64,000 nt of DNA from Rhodococcus_G sp042879035 (GCF_042879035.1 NZ_JBIAOU010000007.1:62001-126000), one strand, 5' to 3'; positions 1 to 8,080 are shown, counted from the first letter of the stretch. A program made the numbers and translations. The notes: generated from the sequence alone by a model not told the origin.

Positions 1-79
1 GCCGGATGTGACGCCAGGCTTCGCATTGGCGCTGGTAGAGCGCGTACATTCGGATGCATTCGGTTGTGAGGTGCATCAT
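1..79 (-). CDS. Possible 5' end of a gene cut by the window edge
   Basis: An open minus-strand frame runs from tandem ATG codons at 79/76 off the left edge of the window. It reads MMHLTTECIRMYALYQRQC and onward, and a further in-frame ATG lies at 49. The composition looks protein-like (Y, Q, C, W) rather than like an Arg/Pro-rich shadow frame. It begins 58 bp from an exact CCGATATTCGG operator at 137-147, the same box that precedes the catabolic operons downstream. No Shine-Dalgarno sequence is obvious and only about 26 codons are visible, so no family can be named. It may be another member of the same IclR-controlled regulon. Confidence 0.25.
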   Translation of the reverse strand, partial: MMHLTTECIRMYALYQRQCEAWRHIR

Positions 80-136
80 CACCCGACACAGCCACCGCGG
101 TCAAGGCTTCGGCGTCCGATATCCCACACTGTAAAA

Positions 137-147
137 CCGATATTCGG
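137..147. promoter_or_regulatory. IclR-type operator box CCGATATTCGG (copy 1)
   Basis: This is an 11-bp box with CCGA/TCGG arms. Identical 11-mers occur at 3518-3528 and 8212-8222, each in front of a catabolic transcription unit. Two IclR-family genes lie within 8 kb, so an IclR protein is the likely ligand; that assignment is inferred. This copy is placed to serve either the truncated minus-strand frame at the left edge or the dioxygenase operon. Confidence 0.5.
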
Positions 148-324
148 AAACGACCAGGGACGCGGGCGCGTCGCCCGGCCCGGCACCCGCCGCCGACCGC
201 CGACCCCGACACCGCCCCGCCGACGTGCGCACCACCTGCCGGCAGTCAAGCGACACAGGGCGATTGACCCGACCGTGCCACCCGGCAGCCGCCGCCGACC
301 CGTCCGATAATCACGCTTGATCAA

Positions 325-335
325 TCGATAATCGG
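325..335. promoter_or_regulatory. Degenerate IclR-type box upstream of the dioxygenase operon
   Basis: TCGATAATCGG differs by one base from CCGATAATCGG, the reverse complement of the box at 8081-8091. It lies between the proposed -35 (317-322) and -10 (340-345) of the dioxygenase promoter. A factor bound here would block polymerase. Confidence 0.4.
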
Positions 336-392
336 ACGTTATCGTCCCAATATCGTACGTCTGTCGAATCCGGCCAGAAGGAGACCGTTCCG

Positions 393-1607
393 GTGCCGTA
401 CTACCGTCGGCTGGGCGAAGTGCCCGGCTCGCGCCATGTCGCGTTCACGTCGTCCGCGGGCGACCCGTGCTTCGAGGAGTTCATCGGCGAGGAGGGTTTC
501 TCCGGGACCGGCTCGCTGCTCTACCACACCGGTGTCCCGTCCAACCTCGTCGATTCACAGCCGTGGGACCTCGGCAACCAGGGCACCGTCGCGAACGACC
601 CGCTGCGGGCCCGGCACCTGCGCCTGCCCGACCTGTTTCCCGCCGGGCGCACCGGACTCGACGTCGCCCGGGACCGGATCACGGTCCTGGCCAACAGCGA
701 CGTGCGTCTCGCCTACGTCGTGGCGGACGCCGAATCCCCGCTGTACTGCAACGCGATCGGCGACGAGGTCGTCTACATCGAGAGCGGCACGGCCCGCCTG
801 GAGACCATCTTCGGCGCGATCGACGTGACGCAGGGCGACAACGTCGTGGTCCCGCGGGCGACGATCCACCGCTGGATCCCGACCTCCGACGAACTGCGCG
901 CCTACATCGTCGAGGCCACCGGCCACGTGCGCCCGCCGTCGCGGTACCTCACCAAGTACGGCCAGTTCCTCGAGGGGTCGCCCCTCAACGAACGGGACAT
1001 GCGCGGCCCCGAGGCGATCCTGCTCGCCGACGAAGCCGACCGCGACCGCGACACCGACGTCCACGTCAAGCACCGGGCCGGATCCGCGATCGGCGGCAGC
1101 GTCGTCACCTACGACCACCACCCGTTCGACGTCGTCGGCTGGGACGGCTGCCTGTACCCGTACGCGTTCAACTACCGCGACTTCGTGCCGGTGACGGGCA
1201 AGCTGCTGCAGCCGCCGTCGACGTACCAGATCCTCGAGGGCGACAACTTCGTGATCTGCAACTTCGTGCCACGCAAGCTCGAGTACCACCCGCAGGCACT
1301 CACCGTCCCCTACTACCACTCCAACGTCGACTCCGACGAGGTGATGTTCTACTACGCCGGAGAAACCGCCGCCCGCAAGGGAACCGGGATCGGCAACGCC
1401 TCGATCACGCTGCACCCCGCGGGATACACGCACGGTCCGACCCGCCAGGCGTACCTCAACTCGGTCGGCGCCGCGGAGAGCAAGGAGATGGCCTTCATGG
1501 TCGACACCTTCCGTCCACTCGAGGTCGCCGAGGCAGCACTGGCCTGCGACCAGCCCGAGTACACCTGGACCTGGTCCGGGCGCCACGGCAAGCAGGCCCG
1601 GGCATGA
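393..1607 (+). CDS. Homogentisate 1,2-dioxygenase family protein
   Basis: This 404-residue cupin-type ring-cleavage dioxygenase begins MPYYRRLGEVPGSRH, the usual opening of actinobacterial homogentisate dioxygenases. The C-terminal half holds the expected iron-site segments: YYHSNVDSDEVMFYYAG, which supplies a His and a Glu, and GYTHGPTRQ, which supplies the second His. The family opens homogentisate to maleylacetoacetate with a non-haem Fe(II). The start is GTG at 393, chosen because AGAAGGAGA lies 8-9 nt upstream. The stop overlaps the ATG of the hydrolase by 4 bp (ATGA), so the two are translationally coupled. No fumarylacetoacetase or maleylacetoacetate isomerase lies nearby, so the true substrate may be a substituted hydroquinone-type acid other than homogentisate. 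The family call is firm; the substrate is inferred. Confidence 0.82.
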   Translation: MPYYRRLGEVPGSRHVAFTSSAGDPCFEEFIGEEGFSGTGSLLYHTGVPSNLVDSQPWDLGNQGTVANDPLRARHLRLPDLFPAGRTGLDVARDRITVLANSDVRLAYVVADAESPLYCNAIGDEVVYIESGTARLETIFGAIDVTQGDNVVVPRATIHRWIPTSDELRAYIVEATGHVRPPSRYLTKYGQFLEGSPLNERDMRGPEAILLADEADRDRDTDVHVKHRAGSAIGGSVVTYDHHPFDVVGWDGCLYPYAFNYRDFVPVTGKLLQPPSTYQILEGDNFVICNFVPRKLEYHPQALTVPYYHSNVDSDEVMFYYAGETAARKGTGIGNASITLHPAGYTHGPTRQAYLNSVGAAESKEMAFMVDTFRPLEVAEAALACDQPEYTWTWSGRHGKQARA

Positions 1608-2797
1608 GCGCCGTGCGCCGCGAGGCCCTCGTCCTGCACCTGGACGACGCACCGCAGGCGGTGGAGACGTACGGCTTCGCCGGCAGCCAGGGCGTGACCC
1701 TGGAAGGCCAGTTGCTGCGTACCGACGACGAGTCGGACACCCTGTTCGTGTTCATGCATCCGACGTCGACGCTGCAGCTGATGCCGATCCCGGAGGCGAT
1801 GGCGGCGCGCGGTATGCACGTCCTGTGCGCGGCGAGCCGCTACCCGAAGAACGACTCCGCGCTGGTGTTCGAGAAGGTGCTGCTCGACCTCGGCGGCTGG
1901 ATCCGCTGGGCCCGCGAGCAGGCCGGCTACGCGTCCGTCGTCCTGATGGGCTGGTCCGGCGGCGGCTCGCTGTCGCTGCTCTACCAGGCCGAGGCCGAGG
2001 CTCCGACGATCACCCACACCCCGGCAGGCGATCCGGTGAACGTCGCAGGCGCCGGGCTGATCCCGGCCGACGGTGTCGTCTTCATCGCCGCGCACCTCTC
2101 CCGCGCCGAGACCCTCACCGAGTGGATGGACCCCTCGGTGATCGACGAGGCCGACCCGTACCGGCGCGACACCGAACTCGACATCTACGCCGCGAACCCG
2201 CGGCACCTGCCGCCGTACGACGCGGCGTTCGTCGAGGCGTTCCGGCAGGCGCAGCGCGACCGCAACCACCGGATCACCGCGTGGGTGCGCGAGGAACTCG
2301 AGCGACTGCGCGCCGCCGGTGGTCCGGAGATCGAGCGGCCGTTCATCGTGCACCGCACGATGTGCGACGTGCGGTGGCTGGACGCGACGATCGACCCCAA
2401 CGACCGCAGGCCTGGCTGGTGCTACCTCGGCGACCCGCGCACCGCGAACGCCGGACCGGCCGGATTGGCCCGGTTCTCCACGCTGCGGTCGTGGCTGAGC
2501 CAGTGGAGCCTGGCCGACTCGCGGGCCAGGAGCCTGCTGAACGCGCCCCGGATCACCACGACTCCCGTTCTGCAGATCGAGAACTCGGCCGACGACGCGG
2601 TGCCCGCCACCCACAACGCGATCGTGCGGGCCGCGCTGGGGACCGCCGACAAGTCCTACGAGCTGATCCCGGGCGCCACCCACTACTACAAGGGCCAGCC
2701 CGAGCAGCTGCAGCGGTGCGTCGACACCGTCGAATCCTGGTGTCGGGAGCGGGATCTGCTGCGGTCGTCGATGCGGACCGCCGGCGCGCGAGCGTGA
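1604..2797 (+). CDS. Alpha/beta hydrolase, coupled to the dioxygenase
   Basis: This is a 397-residue cytoplasmic protein with an alpha/beta-hydrolase fold. The nucleophile elbow is GWSGGGS (about residue 110-116), and a C-terminal GATHYYKGQPEQ segment carries the probable catalytic His. An FVFMHPTSTLQLMP strand early in the protein resembles the oxyanion-hole region of this fold. The start ATG overlaps the dioxygenase stop, and its own stop overlaps the GTG of the IclR gene, so all three form one operon. Its position suggests that it hydrolyses the ring-cleavage product or an ester/CoA derivative made just before it; that is inference. It does not look like a typical MhpC C-C hydrolase, which is shorter. 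No signal peptide is seen. Confidence 0.72.
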   Translation: MSAVRREALVLHLDDAPQAVETYGFAGSQGVTLEGQLLRTDDESDTLFVFMHPTSTLQLMPIPEAMAARGMHVLCAASRYPKNDSALVFEKVLLDLGGWIRWAREQAGYASVVLMGWSGGGSLSLLYQAEAEAPTITHTPAGDPVNVAGAGLIPADGVVFIAAHLSRAETLTEWMDPSVIDEADPYRRDTELDIYAANPRHLPPYDAAFVEAFRQAQRDRNHRITAWVREELERLRAAGGPEIERPFIVHRTMCDVRWLDATIDPNDRRPGWCYLGDPRTANAGPAGLARFSTLRSWLSQWSLADSRARSLLNAPRITTTPVLQIENSADDAVPATHNAIVRAALGTADKSYELIPGATHYYKGQPEQLQRCVDTVESWCRERDLLRSSMRTAGARA

Positions 2798-3426
2798 GCA
2801 CCGAGACCTCCCAGACCCTGAGCCGGGGCCTCGACGTCCTGATGCTGGTCGCCTCGTCCCGGTCCGGCCTGACCCCGACCCAGATCGCGGGCAGCCTCGG
2901 TCTGAGCCGCACCATCGTCTACCGGCTCGTCGGCACCCTCGTCGACCATCGGCTGGTGTGCCGGGACGCCGAGGGTGCCCTGTCGATCGGGCTCGGTGCC
3001 TACCGGCTGATCGAGAACCTGCACCCCGCGCTGCGGCGGACCACCGAGGGGGTGCTGCAGGCGCTCGCCGACGACGTCGCCGCGACCGCGTACCTCGCGG
3101 TGGCGGACGGGCCGGACTCGGTGGCCGTCTCCGTCGTCGAGCCCCGCGACACCACCTTCCACCTCTCCTACCGGGAGGGGACGCGGCATCCGCTGGACCG
3201 CGGCGCGATCGGTCGGGCACTGATGGCCGCGGCCCGGGGCGAGCGGGGCATCTTCGAGACCGAGGACGAGCTGATCGCCGGCGCGAGCGGGATCGCCGCC
3301 GCGGTCCCCGACCTGCAGGGCCTGCCCTGTTCGGTCGGCATCGTGACGCTCACCGAGATGATGGCGCCCGGCCACCCGAAACGGGTGGCGCGCGCCGTGG
3401 ACGACCTGCTGGGTCTGCGCGCCTGA
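2794..3426 (+). CDS. IclR family transcriptional regulator (operon-encoded)
   Basis: This 210-residue protein has an N-terminal winged HTH (residues about 5-70; GLTPTQIAGSLGLSRTIVYRLVGTLVDH) followed by a shortened effector-binding domain containing YREGTRHPLDRGAIGRAL. IclR proteins are usually about 250 residues, so the ligand domain is compact. The start is GTG at 2794, inside the stop of the hydrolase (GTGA overlap), which places it as third gene of the dioxygenase operon. It is one of two IclR genes bracketing the SDR/MaoC/thiolase operon. It is a plausible ligand of the CCGATATTCGG family of boxes, but the sequence cannot show which IclR binds which box. Confidence 0.85.
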   Translation: MSTETSQTLSRGLDVLMLVASSRSGLTPTQIAGSLGLSRTIVYRLVGTLVDHRLVCRDAEGALSIGLGAYRLIENLHPALRRTTEGVLQALADDVAATAYLAVADGPDSVAVSVVEPRDTTFHLSYREGTRHPLDRGAIGRALMAAARGERGIFETEDELIAGASGIAAAVPDLQGLPCSVGIVTLTEMMAPGHPKRVARAVDDLLGLRA

Positions 3427-3448
3427 GCCGACACACGACGCATCCGTA

Positions 3449-3528
3449 TTTCGGACACCATTGTCCGATCTATCTTGACGGCTGCTCGATTTCAGGAACA
3501 TAATCGGACGCATTCGACCGATATTCGG
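3449..3528 (+). promoter_or_regulatory. IclR-controlled promoter of the SDR/MaoC/thiolase operon
   Basis: In order: the 20-mer TTTCGGACACCATTGTCCGA (3449-3468, arms TCGGA/TCCGA); a -35 TTGACG (3475-3480); an 18-nt spacer; a -10 CATAAT (3499-3504); and CCGATATTCGG (3518-3528) at about +7. A second box-like sequence, CCGTATTTCGG (3444-3454), overlaps the first element. The start codon at 3546 has GAGAAGGGA upstream. The same element order and spacing recurs at 8144-8222. Confidence 0.65.
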
Positions 3529-3545
3529 AGAAGGGAACTTTTGAC

Positions 3546-4481
3546 ATGGCTCGTTTGGACGGCAAGGTCGCCATCGTCACCGGAGCCGGCCGGGGCATCG
3601 GCCGCTCCCACGCACTGCTGCTCGCCCGGGAGGGCGCCAAGGTCGTCGTCAACGACCTCGGTGGCGGACTGCACGGCGAGGCCGACAAGGCGATTCCCGC
3701 CCAGGAAGTCGTGGCCGAGATCCGCGCCCTCGGCGGCGAGGCGATCCCCAACGACAGCGACATCTCCGACTGGGACGGCGCGCAGCGCCTCCTGCAGGAG
3801 ACGCTCGACTCGTTCGGCGACGTCGACATCCTGGTCAACAACGCAGGCATCCTCCGCGACCGCATGCTCGCCAACATGAGCATCGAGGAGTGGGACCAGG
3901 TCCAGAAGGTGCACCTGCGTGGCCATTTCTGCCCCACCCGCGCCGTCGTCGGACACTGGAAGGCCGCCACGAAAGCCGACCCCGCCGCGCCGCCGAAGCC
4001 GCGCGTGCTCATCCACACCTCGTCGGTGTCGGGCCTGTTCGGCAGCCCGGGCCAGGCGAACTACGCCTCCGCGAAGTCCGGCATCGCCACCTTCTCGCAC
4101 ATCTGTCACCTCGAGCTGAACGAGCGGCTGAACGTGCGGTCCTACGCGATCGCACCCGGCGCCCGCACCCGCCTCACCGAGAGCTCCCCGGTCGCTGTCG
4201 ACATCGTCGCCGCCCCCGACTCCGGATTCGACTACTACAACCCGGACAACGTGAGCCCGTTCGTGGTGTGGCTCGCGACCCCGAACTGCTCGGTACCGTC
4301 CGGCTCCACCTACGTCGTCGAGGGCGACGAGGTCACCCGGGTGCAGCCGTGGACCCGCGCCGAGCGGATCACCGCCGGCGGCGCCGCGTGGACCCTCGAC
4401 GCGCTCGACGCCGCAGGCGCATCTCTGATCGCCGCAGACAAGTCGGGCGCCGACCTGATCGCCGAGACCGTGGGTGTCTGA
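3546..4481 (+). CDS. SDR dehydrogenase of the HSD17B4 / 3-hydroxyacyl-CoA type
   Basis: This 311-residue classical short-chain dehydrogenase begins with a TGAGRGIGRSHALLLAREGA nucleotide-binding loop (residues about 12-31), followed by NNAG near residue 99 and YASAKSG as the catalytic Tyr/Lys motif. The long VVNDLGGG segment after the first Rossmann unit is characteristic of the multifunctional-enzyme type 2 group, which oxidises 3-hydroxyacyl-CoA thioesters. It is followed after 1 bp by the MaoC-DUF35 gene and then a thiolase-fold gene. This is the order expected for hydration, oxidation and chain cleavage of an acyl-CoA side chain. Localisation is cytosolic. The substrate is unknown, and no CoA ligase or acyl-CoA dehydrogenase is encoded nearby. 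Confidence 0.82.
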   Translation: MARLDGKVAIVTGAGRGIGRSHALLLAREGAKVVVNDLGGGLHGEADKAIPAQEVVAEIRALGGEAIPNDSDISDWDGAQRLLQETLDSFGDVDILVNNAGILRDRMLANMSIEEWDQVQKVHLRGHFCPTRAVVGHWKAATKADPAAPPKPRVLIHTSSVSGLFGSPGQANYASAKSGIATFSHICHLELNERLNVRSYAIAPGARTRLTESSPVAVDIVAAPDSGFDYYNPDNVSPFVVWLATPNCSVPSGSTYVVEGDEVTRVQPWTRAERITAGGAAWTLDALDAAGASLIAADKSGADLIAETVGV

Positions 4482-4482
4482 C

Positions 4483-5574
4483 ATGGCAACCGAACTCGGC
4501 ACGATGACCCTGCGGGACGTCATCCGCTACTCCGGCGCGAGCGGCGACGACAACCCGCTGCACTACGACCCCGAATTCGCCCGCGCCGCAGGGCACGAAC
4601 GCCTCTTCGCGATGGGCGCTCTCGGCGGCGGCTGGCTGCTGAGCCGGGTGTTCGCGGACGCCGCCGCCGGCGAGGGTGCGCACACCGCCGCGGTCCGCTA
4701 CCGCGCCGTCGTCCCCATCGGCTCGAAGGTCGCCGCGTCGACCGTCGCCGCCGAGAACCGCCTGACCGGTGAACTCACCGCGGACGGCGTCGTCGCCGTC
4801 ACCGCCGAGATCACCTCCGGCGCAGACGCTGCCGCAGTGCAGGCCGGAGAGGGCGACGACGACGAGATCACCGCCTCTTTCCTCATCGAAATCGGCGCGG
4901 CCCGCTCGTTCGCCCGCGCGGTCCGCTGGCCGCACGACGTCGCCGACGCCGGCGCGGTTCCGCCGACCTTCGTCGGCACGATCACCAGCGTTCTGCCGCA
5001 GCCGGATCCGATCGACCGGGTCGGGTTCGACCGCGCCCGCACCCTCCACGGCGAGACCCTGATCACCTACCCGAGGGGCCCGCTGCGCGTCGGCGAGGCC
5101 TTCCAGGTCCGCGAGTACGTCACCGGCCGCCGCACCAAGGAATCCGCACGCGGCGCGATGGAGTTCGTCGACGTCGTCGCCGAACTGTCCGACGCGTCCG
5201 GCCTGCGCGGCGTGTACCGCAACACCTTCATCCAGATGCCTCCCGTGGCGCCGGTGGCGGAGGCGCAGACGCCGGTGTTCGACCGCGCCACGTTCCGCCT
5301 GCAGGGCAGCCGCGACCCGCAGACCGGCGAGGTGTTCCACCCGCCGCGCACGTACAGCGTCGACGGCAGGTTCCGCGAGTGCGAGGACGTCGATCTGCCC
5401 GCGGAGGGCGAGTTGTACGCGTTCACCTCGTTCGCCGGCCAGGACTACGGCCAGATCGACCTCGCCGGGGGTGTCCGCATCCAGGCCGCACTCGCCGCCG
5501 GGGAACACCGCATCGGCGGCAAGTATCGACTCGACTCCGAAGACGGAGGGAAGTGGTGGTTCGTCCATGCGTGA
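4483..5574 (+). CDS. MaoC-like hydratase fused to a DUF35 OB-fold domain (ChsH2-like architecture)
   Basis: A 363-residue two-domain protein. The N-terminal part (about 1-140) has the hot-dog/MaoC pattern DVIRYSGASGDDNPLHYDPE, the usual enoyl-CoA hydratase active-site region. The C-terminal part (about 260-363) is DUF35-like, with FHPPRTYS and GELYAFTSFAGQDYGQIDL, but the usual zinc-ribbon cysteines are absent. The same domain order occurs in ChsH2 of steroid side-chain degradation, where the DUF35 domain binds the Ltp2 aldolase. Here the next gene is a thiolase-fold protein overlapping by 8 bp, so an analogous complex is likely. The start ATG at 4483 lies 1 bp after the SDR stop; an upstream in-frame GTG at 4474 is less likely. 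The middle region (140-260) may be a second degenerate hot-dog unit. Confidence 0.72.
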   Translation: MATELGTMTLRDVIRYSGASGDDNPLHYDPEFARAAGHERLFAMGALGGGWLLSRVFADAAAGEGAHTAAVRYRAVVPIGSKVAASTVAAENRLTGELTADGVVAVTAEITSGADAAAVQAGEGDDDEITASFLIEIGAARSFARAVRWPHDVADAGAVPPTFVGTITSVLPQPDPIDRVGFDRARTLHGETLITYPRGPLRVGEAFQVREYVTGRRTKESARGAMEFVDVVAELSDASGLRGVYRNTFIQMPPVAPVAEAQTPVFDRATFRLQGSRDPQTGEVFHPPRTYSVDGRFRECEDVDLPAEGELYAFTSFAGQDYGQIDLAGGVRIQAALAAGEHRIGGKYRLDSEDGGKWWFVHA

Positions 5575-6700
5575 CGTCTATGTGATCGGTGCGGGGATGA
5601 TCCCCAACGGGCGGTACGCGCCCGGCAGCGCGGCCGAGATGACCCGGAAGGCGGGCAAGGCCGCGCTCGACGACGCCGGGATCGACTTCTCCCAGCTCGA
5701 CGCCTACATTTCGGCCAGTGCCCATCCGCTGACCCCGCGCGGCGTGTACCTCGCCAAGGAACTCGGGGTCACCGGCCTGGCCGTGATCCACATCGAGCAC
5801 GCGTCCGCGACCGGCCTGGCCGCGATGCACGAGGCGTGGACGGCGGTCGGGTCCGGCCGGTACGAGGCCGCGCTCGTGGTGGGTGTCGACTGCCCGGAGC
5901 GTGAGCAGTCGGTGCTCGAGGTCATCCAGGGCGAGGGCCACCTGCCCCCTCCCGCCATGTTCGCGATGTGGGCGAACCGCCGCATGCACGACCGCGGCAC
6001 CACGATGGAGGACCTGGCGCGGGTCGCGGCGAAGAACTGGAACTACGCGCGTTCCAACCCCTTCGCGGCACGCCAGGCGAAGGAGGAGGTGACGATCGAG
6101 AAGGTGCTGTCCGCCCGGATGGTCGCGCCGCCGCTGACGTCGATGATGTGCACCCCGTGGGGCGAGGGCGCCGCGGCCGCGGTCGTGTGCTCCCCCGAGT
6201 TCGCCGAGAAGATCGGGCACACCGGACCGAAGGTCGCCATGCGGTCCTCGCACCTCGAGTCCGAGACCTACAGCCCCGGACACATTTTCGAGGGCGCGAT
6301 CGTCGGCCCGCCGTCGATGTCGCAGGCCGCGGCCGCCGCCGCATTCGAGCAGTCGGGCTTCGCGCCGTCGGACGTCGACGTGGTGCAGGTGCACGACGCG
6401 TTCGCGATCGAGGAGCTGTTCTACTACGAGCTGCTCGGCTTCTGCGCGGAGGGCGACGCCGAGGGACTGCTCGCCAAGGGCGCCTTCGGACCCGGTTCCA
6501 AGGCGGCGTTCGGGCTGCCCGAGTTCTCCACCCACGGCGGTCTGATCGCCTCCGGGCATCCCGGCGGCCCGACCGGCCTGGCGCAGGTCCACGAGACGCT
6601 GCGTCAGCTCCGCGAGGAGGACCGGCGAATCGGCATGTGCCACATGCTCGGTTCCGGCTCCGTCGCGCTCGCGCAGATCTACGAGCGCATCGCGGCCTGA
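5567..6700 (+). CDS. Thiolase-fold protein, probable Ltp2/SCP-x-like lyase
   Basis: This 377-residue protein has the thiolase fold, with GLIASGHPGGPTGLAQVHE near the C-terminus (catalytic His loop) and CHMLGSGSVALAQI as the final strand. Where biosynthetic and degradative thiolases carry the nucleophilic Cys in a (N)C-A-T/S-G motif, this protein reads HASATG, with Ser80 in the Cys position. Lipid-transfer-type thiolases that act as retro-aldolases do not need the acyl-accepting Cys, so a carbon-carbon lyase role with the DUF35 partner is more likely than thiolysis. The start ATG (5567) overlaps the preceding gene by 8 bp. It is the last gene of the SDR operon. Confidence 0.75.
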   Translation: MRDVYVIGAGMIPNGRYAPGSAAEMTRKAGKAALDDAGIDFSQLDAYISASAHPLTPRGVYLAKELGVTGLAVIHIEHASATGLAAMHEAWTAVGSGRYEAALVVGVDCPEREQSVLEVIQGEGHLPPPAMFAMWANRRMHDRGTTMEDLARVAAKNWNYARSNPFAARQAKEEVTIEKVLSARMVAPPLTSMMCTPWGEGAAAAVVCSPEFAEKIGHTGPKVAMRSSHLESETYSPGHIFEGAIVGPPSMSQAAAAAAFEQSGFAPSDVDVVQVHDAFAIEELFYYELLGFCAEGDAEGLLAKGAFGPGSKAAFGLPEFSTHGGLIASGHPGGPTGLAQVHETLRQLREEDRRIGMCHMLGSGSVALAQIYERIAA

Positions 6701-6759
6701 GCGTGCCGCGCCGCGAGGACGCCGGGGACGCGGAGATCACCGCCTCCCCGGCGTCGCCG

Positions 6760-7315
6760 TCAGTGCTCGTGGACGATCACGCCGCGCATGATCATCCCGG
6801 CCTTCATGTCGTCGTAGCCCTGGTTGACCCTCGTCGAGGGTGTACTCGCGGGACACCAGGGCGTCGAGGTCGAGCTGACCGGACTTGTAGAGGGCCAGCA
6901 GTCGCGGAATGTCCACGCGGGGCACGCATTCGCCGTACAGGCTGCCGCGGAGCTGCTTCTGGAACACCGTCACCTCGGCGAGGGGGACCTGCGCGGCGGT
7001 GCTCTCCAGCGGGGCGATCGCCGTCAGGACGACCTTGCCGCCCTTGCGGGCCGGCGCGACCATCTGCTGGATCATGTCGCCGTGCGCGACGCCGACCGTG
7101 AGGATGACGACGTCCGCCATCACCCGGTGCGTGATGTCGTGCACCAGGGTCGTTGCGGCGTCGATCGATTCGGCGAAGTGCCAGCGGCAGGTGCCGCACG
7201 AGGGCATGAAGGTTCCGACGACGTGGTCGCCGACCGCGACGCTCCGGACGCCCGGTCCGACCTTCTCGACGATGCCGGATCCCTCGCGTCCGCCGATGAC
7301 GGGAAGGTCCGCCAT
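6760..7315 (-). pseudogene. Decayed zinc-dependent alcohol dehydrogenase (NDMA-dependent type)
   Basis: This remnant of a medium-chain alcohol dehydrogenase has only about 185 codons where about 370 are expected. It lacks the N-terminal catalytic segment and starts at MADLPVIGGREGSGIVEKVG, where the usual zinc-ligand GHE reads GRE. After PSCGTCRW it jumps straight to DAATTLVHDITHRVMADVV, so the rest of the Cys cluster and the glycine-rich NAD loop are missing (roughly 100 codons). Near 6828 a one-base insertion (GACGAGG before GTCAAC) shifts the frame; reading past it restores NQGYDDMKAGMIMRGVIVHEH and a stop at 6760. At least three independent lesions make a functional product very unlikely. 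It lies downstream of the IclR gene on the same strand. Confidence 0.85.
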
Positions 7316-7357
7316 GATTGACACCACGCGACAGGTTTCTACCACCTCACGACACGG

Positions 7358-8080
7358 TCAGCTCTCGAGCAGCTCCCTGCTGATGGCGTCGGCCGCGCGG
7401 ACGATCTCCTCGCGCCGGGCCTTGACCTCGGTCATCCGGTCGGTGGGCGTGTACACGGTGAGGCAGGCCACGACACCGTCCACCGAGCGGATCGGCACGG
7501 CCAGTCCGGACATGCCTGCGGCCTCCTCGTCGCGGCTCACCGCGAAGCCGAGTCGCCGAATCTTCTTGAGCTCCGGGAGAAGTGGATGATCCGGGTTGTC
7601 GAGGACGGCGGACTGCTCGTCGTCGTCGATGTGCGCGAGGATGACCCGACCGCCGACGCTGTCGGTGAGCGGGTAGCGCAGGCCGGGCGGGTACGAGATC
7701 TGCACGAAGTGCTCACGGCTCGCGACGCGGTGCATCGACAGCGTCTGCCTGCCGTCGCGCAGGCTCAGCACGACCGTCTCCTGCAGCAGGTCGACGAGCT
7801 CGCGCATGTGCGGGTGGGCGGCGTCGCGGACGGCCCACTCCACGTGCTGCGCAAGGGCGAACAGCTTGGGACCGAGCCGGTAGATGCCCTCGTTGCGCTT
7901 GACGAATCCGCGCTGCTCGAGGGTGCTGAGCAACCGGTAGGCGACGGTGCGCGACATGTCGAGGTCACGCGCGGCCTCGGCGATCGACAGCGACCCGCGC
8001 TGCCCGAGGAACTCGAGCACCTCGAGCGCCTGGTCGGTCGTCTTCGATACCTCTACCACCAGCGTCCCCACTTTCGTCAT
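7358..8080 (-). CDS. IclR family transcriptional regulator (divergent from the monooxygenase)
   Basis: A full-length IclR protein of about 240 residues. The winged HTH lies at about 15-75 (GSLSIAEAARDLDMSRTVAYRLLSTLEQRG), followed by an effector domain with YPPGLRYPLTDSVGGRVILA and GMSGLAVPIRSVDG. The ATG at 8080 is taken as start, but a GTG at 8059 with a GTGGGGA Shine-Dalgarno is equally good and would remove seven residues. The box CCGATTATCGG abuts the ATG (8081-8091), which suggests autoregulation. The gene is divergent from the flavin monooxygenase and is the best candidate controller of the shared promoter elements in this island. Confidence 0.87.
   Translation of the reverse strand: MTKVGTLVVEVSKTTDQALEVLEFLGQRGSLSIAEAARDLDMSRTVAYRLLSTLEQRGFVKRNEGIYRLGPKLFALAQHVEWAVRDAAHPHMRELVDLLQETVVLSLRDGRQTLSMHRVASREHFVQISYPPGLRYPLTDSVGGRVILAHIDDDEQSAVLDNPDHPLLPELKKIRRLGFAVSRDEEAAGMSGLAVPIRSVDGVVACLTVYTPTDRMTEVKARREEIVRAADAISRELLES

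Larger units (their letters stand above)
80..392. other. Intergenic control region upstream of the dioxygenase operon
   Basis: I see no convincing gene in these 313 bases; the open frames present are Arg/Pro/Gly-rich and antisense-like. The region holds an exact CCGATATTCGG box (137-147), a one-mismatch copy of the reverse-complement variant (TCGATAATCGG, 325-335) and a GTCCGAT half-site at 302. A plausible promoter, TTGATC (317-322) with TATCGT (340-345) and a 17-nt spacer, reads towards the dioxygenase. Its start is preceded by an AGAAGGAGA ribosome-binding site at 376-384. Confidence 0.5.

Noticed and set aside
8..324. Open frames on both strands near the left edge (about 100 and 81 codons)
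   Set aside because: Arg/Pro-rich translation, mutual overlap, and overlap with the operator boxes; they look like non-coding high-GC sequence.
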